From assembly GCF_014218705.1 (NCBI RefSeq), contig NZ_JABBJF010000043.1:1-33205 (forward strand): a stretch of DNA of 33,205 nt. The letters run 5' to 3'. The position numbers and the translations under genes were made by a program. Shown piece after piece: positions 1 through 6,969 of this stretch (its first letter is position 1; each line of letters opens with the position of its first letter). This DNA comes from Kluyvera sichuanensis (GTDB lineage Bacteria; Pseudomonadota; Gammaproteobacteria; Enterobacterales; Enterobacteriaceae). Below the pieces are notes generated by a model. The model was not told the DNA's origin. It searched no databases and saw nothing but the letters and a program-made list of their open reading frames with translations.

Positions 1-31
1 GCTGAAAATGCCGGCCTTTGAATGGGTTCAT
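1..31 (-). CDS. tnpA: IS26 transposase, N-terminal codons only (partial)
   Basis: Reading leftward from the ATG at 31-29 gives M-N-P-F-K-G-R-H-F-Q, the start of the IS26 (IS6 family) DDE transposase. Only ten codons are in the window; the catalytic domain lies beyond the left edge. The gene reads away from the resolvase fragment, so the two face opposite ways across the IS end. Confidence 0.93.
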   Translation of the reverse strand, partial: MNPFKGRHFQ

Positions 32-94
32 GTGCAGCTCCATCAGCAAAAGGGGATGATAAGTTTATCACCACCGACTATTTGCAACAGTGCC
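1..94 (-). mobile_element. IS26, terminal 94 bp (tnpA-start end)
   Basis: The sequence matches the remembered end of IS26 exactly: the first codons of its transposase on the minus strand, the short leader, and the 14-bp terminal inverted repeat at 81-94 (TTTGCAACAGTGCC on this strand). The remaining roughly 730 bp lie off the left edge. The end is abrupt and falls inside a resolvase gene. The next 8 bases (95-102, GAAGCGCG) would be the target duplication if this was a simple transposition; the partner copy is outside the window, so that cannot be tested here. Confidence 0.96.
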
Positions 95-616
95 GAAGCG
101 CGTCAGGTGGAAGCGCTTAAGGGCCTTTGCGATGACTTGATGATTGACAAGGTATCTGGCAAGAATGCTGACCGTCCAGAACTACAGGAGCTACTCAAGG
201 TGGTTCGTCGTGGTGATGTGGTGGTGGTCAAGAGTGTGGACCGTTTAGCCCGTAACACAAAGGACCTTCTGACCATCCTTGAGACCCTTGTTGACGCTGG
301 CGTTACGGTTCGCTTCATTGATAACCAGATGATCTTTGATGATACGCCCACCAGCCGCTTTATGATTACCATGTTGGGGGCTGTAGGTGAGCTTGAGCGT
401 TCATTCATCCGGCAGCGTCAGAGTGAGGGCGTGGCGATAGCTAAGGCTCAAGGCAAGTTTAAGGGCCGTCAGAAGGATGACCAGTTAAGGACTGAGGTGG
501 TGAAGCTGTTGGGCCGTGGAGACTTGAGCTCTGACCAGATTGCTAAACTTGCTGGATGTGGGAGAGCTACAGTGTTCAGAATTAAGAAGGAGTTAAGTAA
601 TGAGGTTGCTAAGTAA
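8..616 (+). pseudogene. Serine recombinase (resolvase/invertase), 5' end replaced by IS26
   Basis: The native part runs from 95 to 616. The open frame continues back to an ATG at 8 (another at 56) only because the IS26 end happens to be in frame, so residues 1-29 of the 202-aa product are IS26-encoded. The rest is a small Tn3/Hin-type serine recombinase. It has the S-V-D-R-L-A-R-N-T segment matching the conserved arginines of gamma-delta resolvase, the long E helix (about residues 115-145), and a C-terminal helix-turn-helix near residues 175-195 (QIAKLAGCGRATVFRIKKEL). The first 17 or so residues of the family, with the Y-x-R-V-S motif and the catalytic serine, are missing. Recombinase activity should therefore be lost, though the DNA-binding part could still be made. 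It is probably part of the integrated island ending near 803. Confidence 0.85.
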
Positions 617-779
617 ATCTCACTGTCTCCCTTGGTCAATCTGTTAAGTCGTCTATCAGTTGTTAACTCAACGTCAGAACTTATTGACCATAAGGGCCTA
701 TTAGCTGTAACTTCCCATGTAACCCGAGGGATTCTTCGGTGCTTTAGAATCAAATGGTTAACGATTGGAACTACTGTCA

Positions 780-803
780 GTTCGATTCCCTTCGCCCGCT
801 CCA
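780..803 (+). other. 3' end of a tRNA-Gly gene (glyU type), probable att site
   Basis: The bases match the last 24 nt of E. coli glyU (tRNA-Gly-CCC) as remembered: the T-loop GTTCGATTCC, the acceptor strand CGCCCGC and TCCA. Nothing upstream can form the D arm, anticodon arm or 5' acceptor strand, so this is only a 3' fragment. Integrases that target tRNA 3' ends leave such a copy at the far end of the element, with the intact tRNA at the other end. Its orientation puts the island on the left (1 to ~780) and the chromosome on the right. In E. coli glyU also sits on the yqeG side of this neighbourhood, which agrees. Confidence 0.8.
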
Positions 804-1133
804 GATTTTTCTACGCCTTGTTATTCCTGTCTAAGATTTATTCATCATAGTGGCATACACGGATGGCTTACGTTGAAGTCATAGCCCAGTATTGGCTCGC
901 CGTTTCTGATGGGCTCACATATTTCCCCAATGATAAAACCATCATTTTTCATGTACACTTTTTAACGCCTACCATCTTTTCGGGCATAATTACGCATTAC
1001 CACTAATTTTTTGAATCATCAATTGCGTGTTTTATTTTGTTTACGCATGTTTTTGCATGGCGGGCTGTTTGTCACAACTTGCTATTAAAAACAACAACGC
1101 ATCTGGGCGGCATACCGATGCATCGCCTGATGC

Positions 1134-1162
1134 AAAAAGCGCTCGATGTCAGTGAGCGCTTT
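1134..1162 (-). terminator. Rho-independent terminator of the SDR gene
   Basis: A perfect 9-bp stem (AAAGCGCTC 1136-1144 with GAGCGCTTT 1154-1162, 9-nt loop) is followed on the minus strand by a run of five T. It sits about 45 bp beyond the stop codon of the minus-strand dehydrogenase gene. Confidence 0.8.
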
Positions 1163-1207
1163 AGTCATTTTTTGCTGCTATCCGGAATGGATATCCAGCC
1201 CTGAAAA

Positions 1208-1984
1208 TCAGGCGTTACGACCCGCCATCACGCCACCGTCAACGTCCCAGATAGCGCCGGTGACCCAGCCTGCTTTATCAGACAGCAGGAAGGAGACGGC
1301 TTCAGCGACATCGGCAGGCGTACCGACGCGTCCAATCGGGTGGAAGCTGTCAAAACTGTTCATAACGGAACCGACCTCTTCTTTCGGAATGAAGCCTTCG
1401 TAGATCGGGGTGTGTACCACTGCCGGAGAGACGGCGTTTACGCGGATCCCTTTACTACCCAACTCAATAGCCAGATTTTTAGTCAACGCGTGCAGGCCCG
1501 CTTTCGCCATGGAGTAGGCAGAAGACGGCGTTGCGCCAATGGCCTGCTGCGCCCACATCGAACCGATATTAACGATAGCGCCTTGAATACCGGCATTCAC
1601 CATGTTGCGCACCACGTCACGGGTGATAAAGAAGGTTGAGCGGTTGATGCTCATATACATGTCGTAGTCCGCCATTTCGTGCTCGGTGAACGCTTTCGGG
1701 AAGAAGACTCCTGCGGCGTTGACCAGCAGACTAATGTCCTGATGTTCTGCGTTAATGGTGTTAATGACGTGCTGCATTCCTTCTTCTTTCATCAGGTCGG
1801 CAATGATGATGGAGACCTGACCATCGGCCATCAGTGCCTGGCGAGCCTGCTCTGCTTTATCTTGGCGATTACCCACCAGAACCACGCTGCCGCCGTTTTT
1901 CAGTACCAGTTTTGCGGTTTCAAAACCCATACCGCTGGTACCGCCAACCACTAATAATTTTTTACCGGAGAATAATGCGCTCAT
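1208..1984 (-). CDS. SDR-family NAD(P)-dependent oxidoreductase
   Basis: A 258-aa classical short-chain dehydrogenase, probably cytosolic. Visible are the Rossmann glycine motif G-G-T-S-G-M-G near residues 14-20, V-N-A-A-G in place of NNAG, the serine strand V-N-I-G-S, the catalytic Y-S-M-A-K (YxxxK), and the terminal W-D-V-D-G-G segment typical of the family. I chose the ATG at 1984, preceded by GAGGT at good spacing. The frame extends upstream to 2119, but that part has no family similarity. The gene is divergent from the KdgM porin gene with about 620 bp between them, and has its own terminator. The substrate is not predictable. Its position beside a pectin-oligomer porin hints at a sugar or uronate substrate, but that is only inference. 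Confidence 0.88.
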   Translation of the reverse strand: MSALFSGKKLLVVGGTSGMGFETAKLVLKNGGSVVLVGNRQDKAEQARQALMADGQVSIIIADLMKEEGMQHVINTINAEHQDISLLVNAAGVFFPKAFTEHEMADYDMYMSINRSTFFITRDVVRNMVNAGIQGAIVNIGSMWAQQAIGATPSSAYSMAKAGLHALTKNLAIELGSKGIRVNAVSPAVVHTPIYEGFIPKEEVGSVMNSFDSFHPIGRVGTPADVAEAVSFLLSDKAGWVTGAIWDVDGGVMAGRNA

Positions 1985-2518
1985 TGCTGACCTCGATGGG
2001 TTGTTCATTTCACGGCGACATGCCGTTTGCTGTGGAGCCATGATGGCAGCGAGCGCCGAGCGTGACGAATCAGAAGAAATCGCGTGTCGATAAAGAAAAA
2101 CTATCTCGTGATGCAGCACTGGTGTTTTTAAGCAGGGAAGGAGGAGGTGGGTATTACGGTGGAGCGTTAAATCACCATGGTTAAGGTCTGCCTGGTCGAG
2201 CGTCTAATAGCCTACCAAAAATGGCTGATTCTTATTCTGAAATAGGCAGATAAATAGGAAGAAATGTAACTAGTTATAGCGTTAACGCTTAACATTCATA
2301 TTGTTGGATAGTGTCATTATTAATCTGAAATAAATAACGTGAGTGACTAATTGCATTATCTCATTGATTTATAATGGTAAATTATAATTATAAAGATATG
2401 TAAATTTAATGTAAGGTAATCTTTGATGTGATCTGTGACACTATTTCTGGAAAGTCAACGGCTAATTACTTGAGGCTCATCACGTCCTGGTAATCAATAC
2501 ATTCATGAAATAAATCTT

Positions 2519-2534
2519 TACGATCTCGATCACT
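2519..2534 (+). promoter_or_regulatory. Candidate CRP site upstream of kdgM (first copy)
   Basis: TACGATCTCGATCACT matches 12 of 16 positions of the symmetric CRP consensus TGTGATCTAGATCACA. An almost identical site lies at the same distance from the second kdgM gene. CRP activation is known for pectin catabolic genes in Dickeya; binding here is inferred. Confidence 0.6.
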
Positions 2535-2574
2535 AAAACAAATCACCTAAAAAAATAAAATGCAATTCCATAAA

Positions 2575-2593
2575 AATGAAACATAATTTCAAT
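2575..2593 (+). promoter_or_regulatory. KdgR box overlapping the kdgM leader
   Basis: AATGAAACATAATTTCAAT fits the imperfect palindrome AATGAAACRYTGTTTCATT bound by the IclR-family repressor KdgR, with mismatches mostly in the centre and one near the right end. It ends just before the ribosome site TTGAGGG (2593-2599) of kdgM, so bound repressor would sit at or after the transcription start. Confidence 0.65.
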
Positions 2594-2606
2594 TGAGGGT
2601 TATTGC

Positions 2607-3320
2607 ATGTTTAAGAAATCTCTGGTCATGATGGCTTTGTGCGGCGCCTCTTTCGCAGCATCTGCAGTCACTGTCGATCTTCGTCATGAATTTATTGATG
2701 GTGGCAGCAAAGATAAGACCAACGCAGACCGTGTTTCCGTATCTCACCGCTTTGCTAATGGGCTAGGTTTCTCTGTTGAAGCAAAATGGAAATCAGGCGG
2801 CGATCATACTGATAGGGCTTATAATGACTTTGTGGGCAACGGCCACGAAGAAACGATCAGCTACCAGTGGAAAGCTAATAAGAATTTCTCTGTGACGCCT
2901 GGCTTTAATATTGAAAGTAACGACAGTCGTACTATTTACAAGCCAAACCTGCGCGTGCAGTACAGCTTCGATAATGGCTTCTACGTAGCAGCTCGCTACC
3001 GCTATGACTACACCCGTTACCCTTCAACCTCTACGTCTCCGGATGACAAAGTCAACCGTGGTGATGCGTGGGCGGGTTATGTGTTCGGCGATTGGCGTGC
3101 AGAGCTGAACTATGTATATGCCCGCAGTACGGTTGCGGATGAGCAGAATAAGAGCCTGTATCGTAACAATAACAAACCGTATTCTCAGGAATATAACCTC
3201 AAAGTCGCGTACAAAATCGATAGTAACTGGGCACCGTACGGCGAAATTGGTAACGTCGGTGTGAAAACGACTGACGAACGCCAGACCCGTTTCCGTGTCG
3301 GCGTAGCATACTCGTTCTAA
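2607..3320 (+). CDS. kdgM: Oligogalacturonate-specific porin, KdgM family (first copy)
   Basis: A 237-aa outer-membrane beta-barrel protein of the KdgM/NanC family, which lets acidic oligosaccharides, in KdgM's case oligogalacturonides from pectin, cross the outer membrane. Residues 1-20 form a signal peptide ending A-S-A. The mature part begins V-T-V-D-L-R-H-E, is rich in alternating aromatic and charged strands, and ends in V-A-Y-S-F with the terminal Phe needed for barrel assembly. The length matches the family (about 230-240 aa). It is a single gene with its own terminator. It is clearly paralogous to the protein from 17435; the C-terminal half is nearly the same, while two loops are longer here. 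KdgR and CRP sites lie upstream. Other KdgM-family ligands such as sialic acid cannot be excluded. Confidence 0.92.
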   Translation: MFKKSLVMMALCGASFAASAVTVDLRHEFIDGGSKDKTNADRVSVSHRFANGLGFSVEAKWKSGGDHTDRAYNDFVGNGHEETISYQWKANKNFSVTPGFNIESNDSRTIYKPNLRVQYSFDNGFYVAARYRYDYTRYPSTSTSPDDKVNRGDAWAGYVFGDWRAELNYVYARSTVADEQNKSLYRNNNKPYSQEYNLKVAYKIDSNWAPYGEIGNVGVKTTDERQTRFRVGVAYSF

Positions 3321-3338
3321 TATATTTCGCGCTGGTAA

Positions 3339-3368
3339 AACCCCGGCATTATTGTCGGGGTTACGCCT
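3339..3368 (+). terminator. Terminator after kdgM (first copy)
   Basis: AACCCCG (3339-3345) pairs with CGGGGTT (3356-3362) around a 10-nt loop. The T-rich tail (ACGCCTTTTC) is imperfect. It lies 19 bp after the stop codon. Confidence 0.7.
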
Positions 3369-3575
3369 TTTCATTAAAGCGCATTAGATAATGCTCACTC
3401 TTTATTATTTTGGCATTCGCACCAGCTATTTTTAATTATTTTCATCGTATCGACACCTTTCCCCTCCCACGTATAAAAACTTTCTCGCTGTGGTTTTTTG
3501 CCGTAAGTGATGAATCTCCCCCCCAGACAGGTCTATGCTTAGTCTCGAACCCATATAAAAAATAGAGGCAATGTC

Positions 3576-3809
3576 ATGGATAAGGAACTACTGGACGCAG
3601 GTTATCGTGTCTATACCGGGGAGAAGATTGATGTCTACTTCAACACGACGATGTGCCAGCACTCGGGGAACTGCGTTCGTGGGAGCAGCAAGTTGTTCAA
3701 TTTGAAGCGCAAACCGTGGATCATCCCGGACGAGGTTGACGCGCAAACGGTGGTGCGCGTTATCGACACTTGCCCGAGCGCGGCGCTGAAATACCGTCAT
3801 CACGATTAA
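3576..3809 (+). CDS. yjdI: YjdI-type (4Fe-4S) mono-cluster domain protein
   Basis: A 77-aa protein that reads as an orthologue of E. coli YjdI. It has the segment [10 protein letters not shown] and a later D-T-C-P-S-A-A-L motif, cysteines of the type that hold an iron-sulfur cluster. The physiological role is not established. The start is fixed by AGAGG at 3564-3568, seven bases before the ATG. It is followed after 11 bp by yjdJ, and the pair should form an operon as in E. coli, where it lies in a different chromosomal region. Confidence 0.9.
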   Translation: MDKELLDAGYRVYTGEKIDVYFNTTMCQHSGNCVRGSSKLFNLKRKPWIIPDEVDAQTVVRVIDTCPSAALKYRHHD

Positions 3810-3820
3810 GAGAGGGAAAC

Positions 3821-4093
3821 ATGGACATTCTGGAAGGCCATAATAAGTTCTACGTTAACGACAGCGACGGTAATCAGGTGGCGGAAATTGTCTTTGTTCC
3901 CACCGGCGAGCATCTGAGCATCATTGAACACACTGATGTAGACGCGAGTCTGAAGGGGCAGGGCGTTGGCAAACAGTTAGTGGCTAAGGTGGTAGAGAAG
4001 ATGCGTCAGGAACAGCGCAAAATCATCCCGCTGTGCCCATTTGCTAAACATGAATTTGATAATACCCGCGAGTATGACGATATTCGCGCCTGA
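3821..4093 (+). CDS. yjdJ: YjdJ-type GNAT N-acetyltransferase-like protein
   Basis: A 90-aa small GNAT-fold protein, orthologous to E. coli YjdJ. It contains the acetyl-CoA-binding region G-Q-G-V-G-K-Q-L (about residues 48-55) and the terminal [10 protein letters not shown] segment typical of this short N-acetyltransferase subfamily. I chose the ATG at 3821, which has AGAGGG just upstream and matches the E. coli start; an earlier ATG at 3770 lies inside yjdI. Its substrate is unknown. Tight linkage to yjdI suggests a shared role. A hairpin at 4100-4119 closes the operon. Confidence 0.9.
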   Translation: MDILEGHNKFYVNDSDGNQVAEIVFVPTGEHLSIIEHTDVDASLKGQGVGKQLVAKVVEKMRQEQRKIIPLCPFAKHEFDNTREYDDIRA

Positions 4094-4099
4094 AACGCC

Positions 4100-4119
4100 G
4101 CGCCAGCGTGAGCTGGCGC
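4100..4119. terminator. Hairpin between convergent yjdJ and LysE-family gene
   Basis: GCGCCAGC and GCTGGCGC form a perfect 8-bp stem closed by a GTGA tetraloop, between two convergent genes. There is no strong T-run, so termination strength is uncertain in both directions. Confidence 0.6.
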
Positions 4120-4126
4120 ATCTTCA

Positions 4127-4738
4127 CTAGCGAAGCTGTTCGAACAGCAGCGCCACGGCGATAAGCACCATCAACCCACCTGAAAAACGGCTGACAACCC
4201 GCGCCGCCTGCGGGCGACTTGCCAGTAGCGCGCGTGAACCGTATCCCACCAGTAAATAGATAATCGTGCAGGTGATGAGATGCATTACCCCGAGCGCCGA
4301 CATCTGCATTGCCACCGACCACTGGCCGTGCGGGTCAGTAAACTGCGGCAGCAGCGCCAGAAATAGCAGAAAGACTTTCGGGTTGAGGCCGCTGATGCAC
4401 ATGCCTTTCAGCGCCCACTGGTTCCAGCCGCCGCTTTGCTGCGTGGCGCTGGACACCGTTGCTGGATGCCGTAACAGCGACACGCCGAGCCACAGTAGAT
4501 AACAGGCCCCCAGCAGCGTAATCGCCGACAGCGCCAGCGGATGCCCCGCTATCAGCACGCCAACGCCCGCCACCACGATGATCGTCGCTAGCAAATGACC
4601 GGACATCAGTCCCGCCAACGCAGGCACAATGGTCCGCCCGTGGATCCCGGCGCTGATGGTGTAGGCCCAATCAGCCCCCGGCGTCATGATAAGCAAAAAG
4701 GAGACCAGCCAGAACCCTGCCACCAAACTCATTTCCAT
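4127..4738 (-). CDS. LysE/RhtB-family amino-acid exporter
   Basis: A 203-aa inner-membrane protein with the usual six hydrophobic segments and the N-terminal M-T-P-G-A-D motif of the LysE/RhtB translocators (about residues 18-23). The conserved G-L-N-P-K segment lies mid-protein. The family exports amino acids or their analogues with the proton gradient. The specific substrate cannot be read from sequence; it is not obviously RhtB, RhtC, LeuE or ArgO. Either of two close ATGs (4738 or 4732) could be the start. It is divergent from an Lrp/AsnC regulator gene, an arrangement common for exporters controlled by the amino acid they export. Confidence 0.86.
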   Translation of the reverse strand: MEMSLVAGFWLVSFLLIMTPGADWAYTISAGIHGRTIVPALAGLMSGHLLATIIVVAGVGVLIAGHPLALSAITLLGACYLLWLGVSLLRHPATVSSATQQSGGWNQWALKGMCISGLNPKVFLLFLALLPQFTDPHGQWSVAMQMSALGVMHLITCTIIYLLVGYGSRALLASRPQAARVVSRFSGGLMVLIAVALLFEQLR

Positions 4739-4803
4739 ACCCGAATTGCCTCGCGTTTGCTCATCACGTTAACTCCGAAAACCCTCACTGAATGTCAGGA
4801 AAG

Positions 4804-4815
4804 AATATCGATATT
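4804..4815. promoter_or_regulatory. Palindrome in the LysE/Lrp divergent promoter region
   Basis: AATATCGATATT is a perfect 12-bp palindrome in the 138-bp gap between the divergent genes. A+T-rich palindromes are typical operators of Lrp/AsnC proteins, so this is a plausible autoregulatory site; no binding evidence exists here. Confidence 0.35.
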
Positions 4816-4876
4816 GCCGCGCAATGAGCTTTCAATGTTATGCTGAAAACCCGGCCTGAAAGAGAGAATCTTCTAA

Positions 4877-5341
4877 ATGGACAGTATCGATCGAAAAATT
4901 CTTGCGCAGCTACAGGCCGATGGCCGTTTATCTATCACTGAGCTTGCCGAACGGGTAAATCTGAGTCTGTCGCCGTGCCATCGACGTCTGCGGGCGCTGG
5001 AGCAGGAAGGGGTGATTACCGGCTACCGCGCTAACCTCGACCCAGGGAAAATGGGCTTTAACTTTGTCGCGCTGGTCTTTGCGACCCTGAAAGAGGGCGA
5101 CAGGAAGGCGGTTAGCGCGTTTGAAGAGGCGGTGGAAGAGATCCCGCAGATCGTGATGGCCCAGCGGCTGTTCGGCGACCCGGACTATCTGATGCAGGTG
5201 GTGACGCGCGATCTCTCCTCATTCCAGAAGCTCTACGATCAAAAGCTGTCGGCGATGCCGGGTGTGCAGCATCTGCGCTCAACGCTGGTGATGAAAACGG
5301 TGGTGCAGGACCGGCCTTTCCCGCTGGAGACGCTGAAATAA
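4877..5341 (+). CDS. Lrp/AsnC-family transcriptional regulator
   Basis: A 154-aa protein of standard family length. The N-terminal winged helix-turn-helix (residues about 4-50) starts D-S-I-D-R-K-I-L and has the recognition-helix sequence L-S-L-S-P-C-H-R-R-L. The rest is a RAM/AsnC ligand-binding domain with the usual G-D-P-D-Y-L-M-Q-V motif near residue 110. Such proteins bind an amino acid and control transport or metabolism genes. Because it is divergent from the LysE-family exporter, that gene is its most likely target. Confidence 0.9.
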   Translation: MDSIDRKILAQLQADGRLSITELAERVNLSLSPCHRRLRALEQEGVITGYRANLDPGKMGFNFVALVFATLKEGDRKAVSAFEEAVEEIPQIVMAQRLFGDPDYLMQVVTRDLSSFQKLYDQKLSAMPGVQHLRSTLVMKTVVQDRPFPLETLK

Positions 5342-5394
5342 CCCCGGCCACAAAGTATTTGGCTGAAACGATTCGTGTGCTAATATTCATTCAT

Positions 5395-5440
5395 AGGGGA
5401 TGGCATTCCCCCTTGAACCGCCGTGTGGCTGATGATGCCT
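5395..5440 (+). promoter_or_regulatory. Fluoride riboswitch (crcB motif) aptamer
   Basis: The arrangement fits the fluoride aptamer. GGGG (5396-5399) and CCCC (5409-5412) flank the conserved GATG of the 5' half. A GGC/GCC hairpin with a GTGT loop follows at about 5420-5428, and then the conserved CTGATG. GGCAT (5402-5406) pairs with ATGCC (5435-5439), matching the helix made by AGGCC/GGCCU in the Thermotoga aptamer. It sits directly upstream of a CLC gene with fluoride-type motifs, which supports the call independently. The regulatory output is probably the alternative hairpin at 5437-5471. Confidence 0.87.
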
Positions 5441-5471
5441 GTTTATATTCCTGGACCGGGAATGAACAGGC
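5437..5471 (+). promoter_or_regulatory. Probable expression-platform hairpin of the fluoride riboswitch
   Basis: GCCTGTT (5437-5443) can pair with AACAGGC (5465-5471), with an inner ATTCC/GGAAT stem. The first strand shares bases 5437-5439 with the aptamer helix, so the two folds compete. No T-run follows, so it is not a simple terminator. A further GATGA/TCATC repeat (about 5491-5505) lies just before the ribosome site TAAGGA, suggesting control of translation or of a distal terminator. Confidence 0.5.
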
Positions 5472-5518
5472 ACACCTCTACTGCGTCCAGGATGATTAAT
5501 TCATCTAAGGATGCGTCA

Positions 5519-6835
5519 ATGCACTCTGAACACTTCGCTCGTAAAAACTCGCTTTTCTTTCTGATACAGTGGCTTCTGCTGGCTGTGGTTATTGCCGCGC
5601 TCGTCGGCTCGGCATCTGCTTTATTTCTCTTCTCGCTCGACTGGGCAACCGCCACGCGCCTTCAGCATCACTGGCTTATCCTGCTGCTACCGTTCGCCGG
5701 GTTTGCCGTGGGCTGGATCTATCTGCGCCTCGGCCGTTCGGTAGAGGCGGGGAACAACCTGATACTGGAAGAGGTACATAGCCCGGCGAACACCATTCCA
5801 CTGCGGATGGCGCCGCTGGTGTTTATCGGCACGGTGGTGTCCCATCTGTTCGGCGCGTCGGTCGGCCGTGAAGGCACGGCGGTACAAATGGGGGCCTCAA
5901 TTGCCGACCGGTTCACGCCGCTGCTAGGGCTGGATAACGATGCGCGCCGCATGGTGCTGATGGCGGGCGTCAGCGCGGGTTTTTCTTCCGTATTTGGTAC
6001 GCCGCTTGCTGGGGCCATTTTCGGCCTTGAGGTGATGGCGATAGGGCGCATGCACTACACCGCAATTTTCCCCTGTCTGGTCGCGGCGGTGGTGGCGGAT
6101 CAGGTCGGCCTGATGTGGGGCGTGCACCATACGCATTACGCGATGTCATCTATTCCGACGATGTCGGTCTGGGTACTGGGCGCCGTTATTGTGGCGGGCT
6201 GCTGCTTCGGCCTGGCTTCCCGGGTGTTTGCCGATGCCACTCACCTGATTGGCGGCATGATGAAAAAACGGATTGCCTATGCGCCGCTGCGCCCGTTTAT
6301 CGGTGGGGCAATGGTCGCTGCGGCGGTCTATCTGCTGCATGCTGACCGCTACATCGGTCTTGGTATTCCGGTGATTGTGGATGCTTTCCAGCACCCGCTC
6401 GCGCCGTGGGATTTTCTTGGCAAATTGGTCTTTACCGTCACCTCGCTCGGCAGCGGGTTTAAAGGCGGGGAGGTGACGCCGCTATTTTACGTCGGCGCTA
6501 CGCTTGGCAATGCGCTGGCCCCGCTGCTGCATCTGCCGTTTGCTTTCCTTGCAGGGTTGGGATTTGTGGCGGTGTTTGCCGGCGCGGCGAATACACCAAT
6601 TGCCTCGACGCTGATGGCGATTGAACTGTTCGGCGCGGATATCGGCGTGTATGCCGCGATGGCCTGCGTGGTGGCCTATCTGGTCTCGGGCTATACCGGT
6701 ATTTATCGTTCCCAGCGGGTAGCCTGCCTGAAGCACAGCGTTGTGCCGGAAGGAATAAAGTTGGCGGACCTTCCTGCCTGGCAGCGTGAAAGTCACCGTC
6801 CTGAAACCGTCGTTGAGGAAACGAAAGCATCATGA
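5519..6835 (+). CDS. CLC-family fluoride/proton antiporter (CLC-F type)
   Basis: A 438-aa inner-membrane protein with the CLC fold. The gating-glutamate motif is G-R-E-G-T (E118) rather than the G-R-E-G-P of chloride-type CLCs. G-N-N-L-I near residues 78-82 replaces the chloride motif GSGIP. Both changes are typical of the fluoride-exporting clade, and G-F-K-G-G-E-V-T-P-L-F is also present. The fluoride riboswitch upstream supports the same role: expelling fluoride that enters as HF. I chose the ATG at 5519, preceded by TAAGGA at ideal spacing. The frame stays open to 5423, but that extension overlaps the riboswitch and should be untranslated leader. Automatic annotation may call it a chloride channel or overextend its start. 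Confidence 0.88.
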   Translation: MHSEHFARKNSLFFLIQWLLLAVVIAALVGSASALFLFSLDWATATRLQHHWLILLLPFAGFAVGWIYLRLGRSVEAGNNLILEEVHSPANTIPLRMAPLVFIGTVVSHLFGASVGREGTAVQMGASIADRFTPLLGLDNDARRMVLMAGVSAGFSSVFGTPLAGAIFGLEVMAIGRMHYTAIFPCLVAAVVADQVGLMWGVHHTHYAMSSIPTMSVWVLGAVIVAGCCFGLASRVFADATHLIGGMMKKRIAYAPLRPFIGGAMVAAAVYLLHADRYIGLGIPVIVDAFQHPLAPWDFLGKLVFTVTSLGSGFKGGEVTPLFYVGATLGNALAPLLHLPFAFLAGLGFVAVFAGAANTPIASTLMAIELFGADIGVYAAMACVVAYLVSGYTGIYRSQRVACLKHSVVPEGIKLADLPAWQRESHRPETVVEETKAS

Positions 6836-6900
6836 CGTCGCTAGCGCCGCTAACTGGTTTATTGCAAAAATGTAAATAACTAACTCAATATTTGTTATTT

Positions 6901-6920
6901 CAGAATGGCTGCGCATTCTG
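6901..6920. promoter_or_regulatory. Inverted repeat in the monooxygenase leader
   Basis: CAGAATG and CATTCTG form a perfect 7-bp inverted repeat around GCTGCG, about 50 bp before the monooxygenase start. It could be an operator or an mRNA hairpin; no regulator is assigned. Confidence 0.35.
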
Positions 6921-6969
6921 GCTATCTTGGTTTCAGCCCACTTTCGGCATCGAATCAGGAGAAACCAGA

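Larger units (their letters stand above)
617..1207. other. Non-coding stretch spanning the island/chromosome junction
   Basis: I see no credible gene here. It holds the last ~160 bp of the island, the tRNA-Gly 3' remnant at 780-803, about 330 bp of A+T-rich chromosomal DNA with nothing recognisable, and the terminator at 1134-1162. The 72-aa frame starting at 632 runs through the tRNA fragment and has no ribosome site. Confidence 0.6.
1985..2606. other. Long A+T-rich intergenic region between SDR gene and kdgM
   Basis: There is no gene here. The kdgM-proximal 100 bp carries the CRP-like and KdgR-like sites listed separately. A further TGTGA half-site is visible at 2428-2432. The last ~130 bp resembles the leader of the second kdgM copy (before 17435), including a shared TCACGTCC segment, the GATC-rich CRP site and the TTGAGGG ribosome site. 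Confidence 0.6.

Noticed and set aside
780..803. A complete tRNA-Gly gene
   Set aside because: Only the T-loop/acceptor end is present; the 50 bases upstream cannot form the other arms.
632..850. 72-aa plus-strand ORF across the tRNA fragment
   Set aside because: It runs through the tRNA-Gly remnant, has no ribosome site, and shows no family resemblance.
5423..5518. N-terminal extension of the CLC gene to an ATG at 5423
   Set aside because: It overlaps the riboswitch aptamer and has no ribosome site, while the ATG at 5519 has TAAGGA at good spacing and fits the family length.
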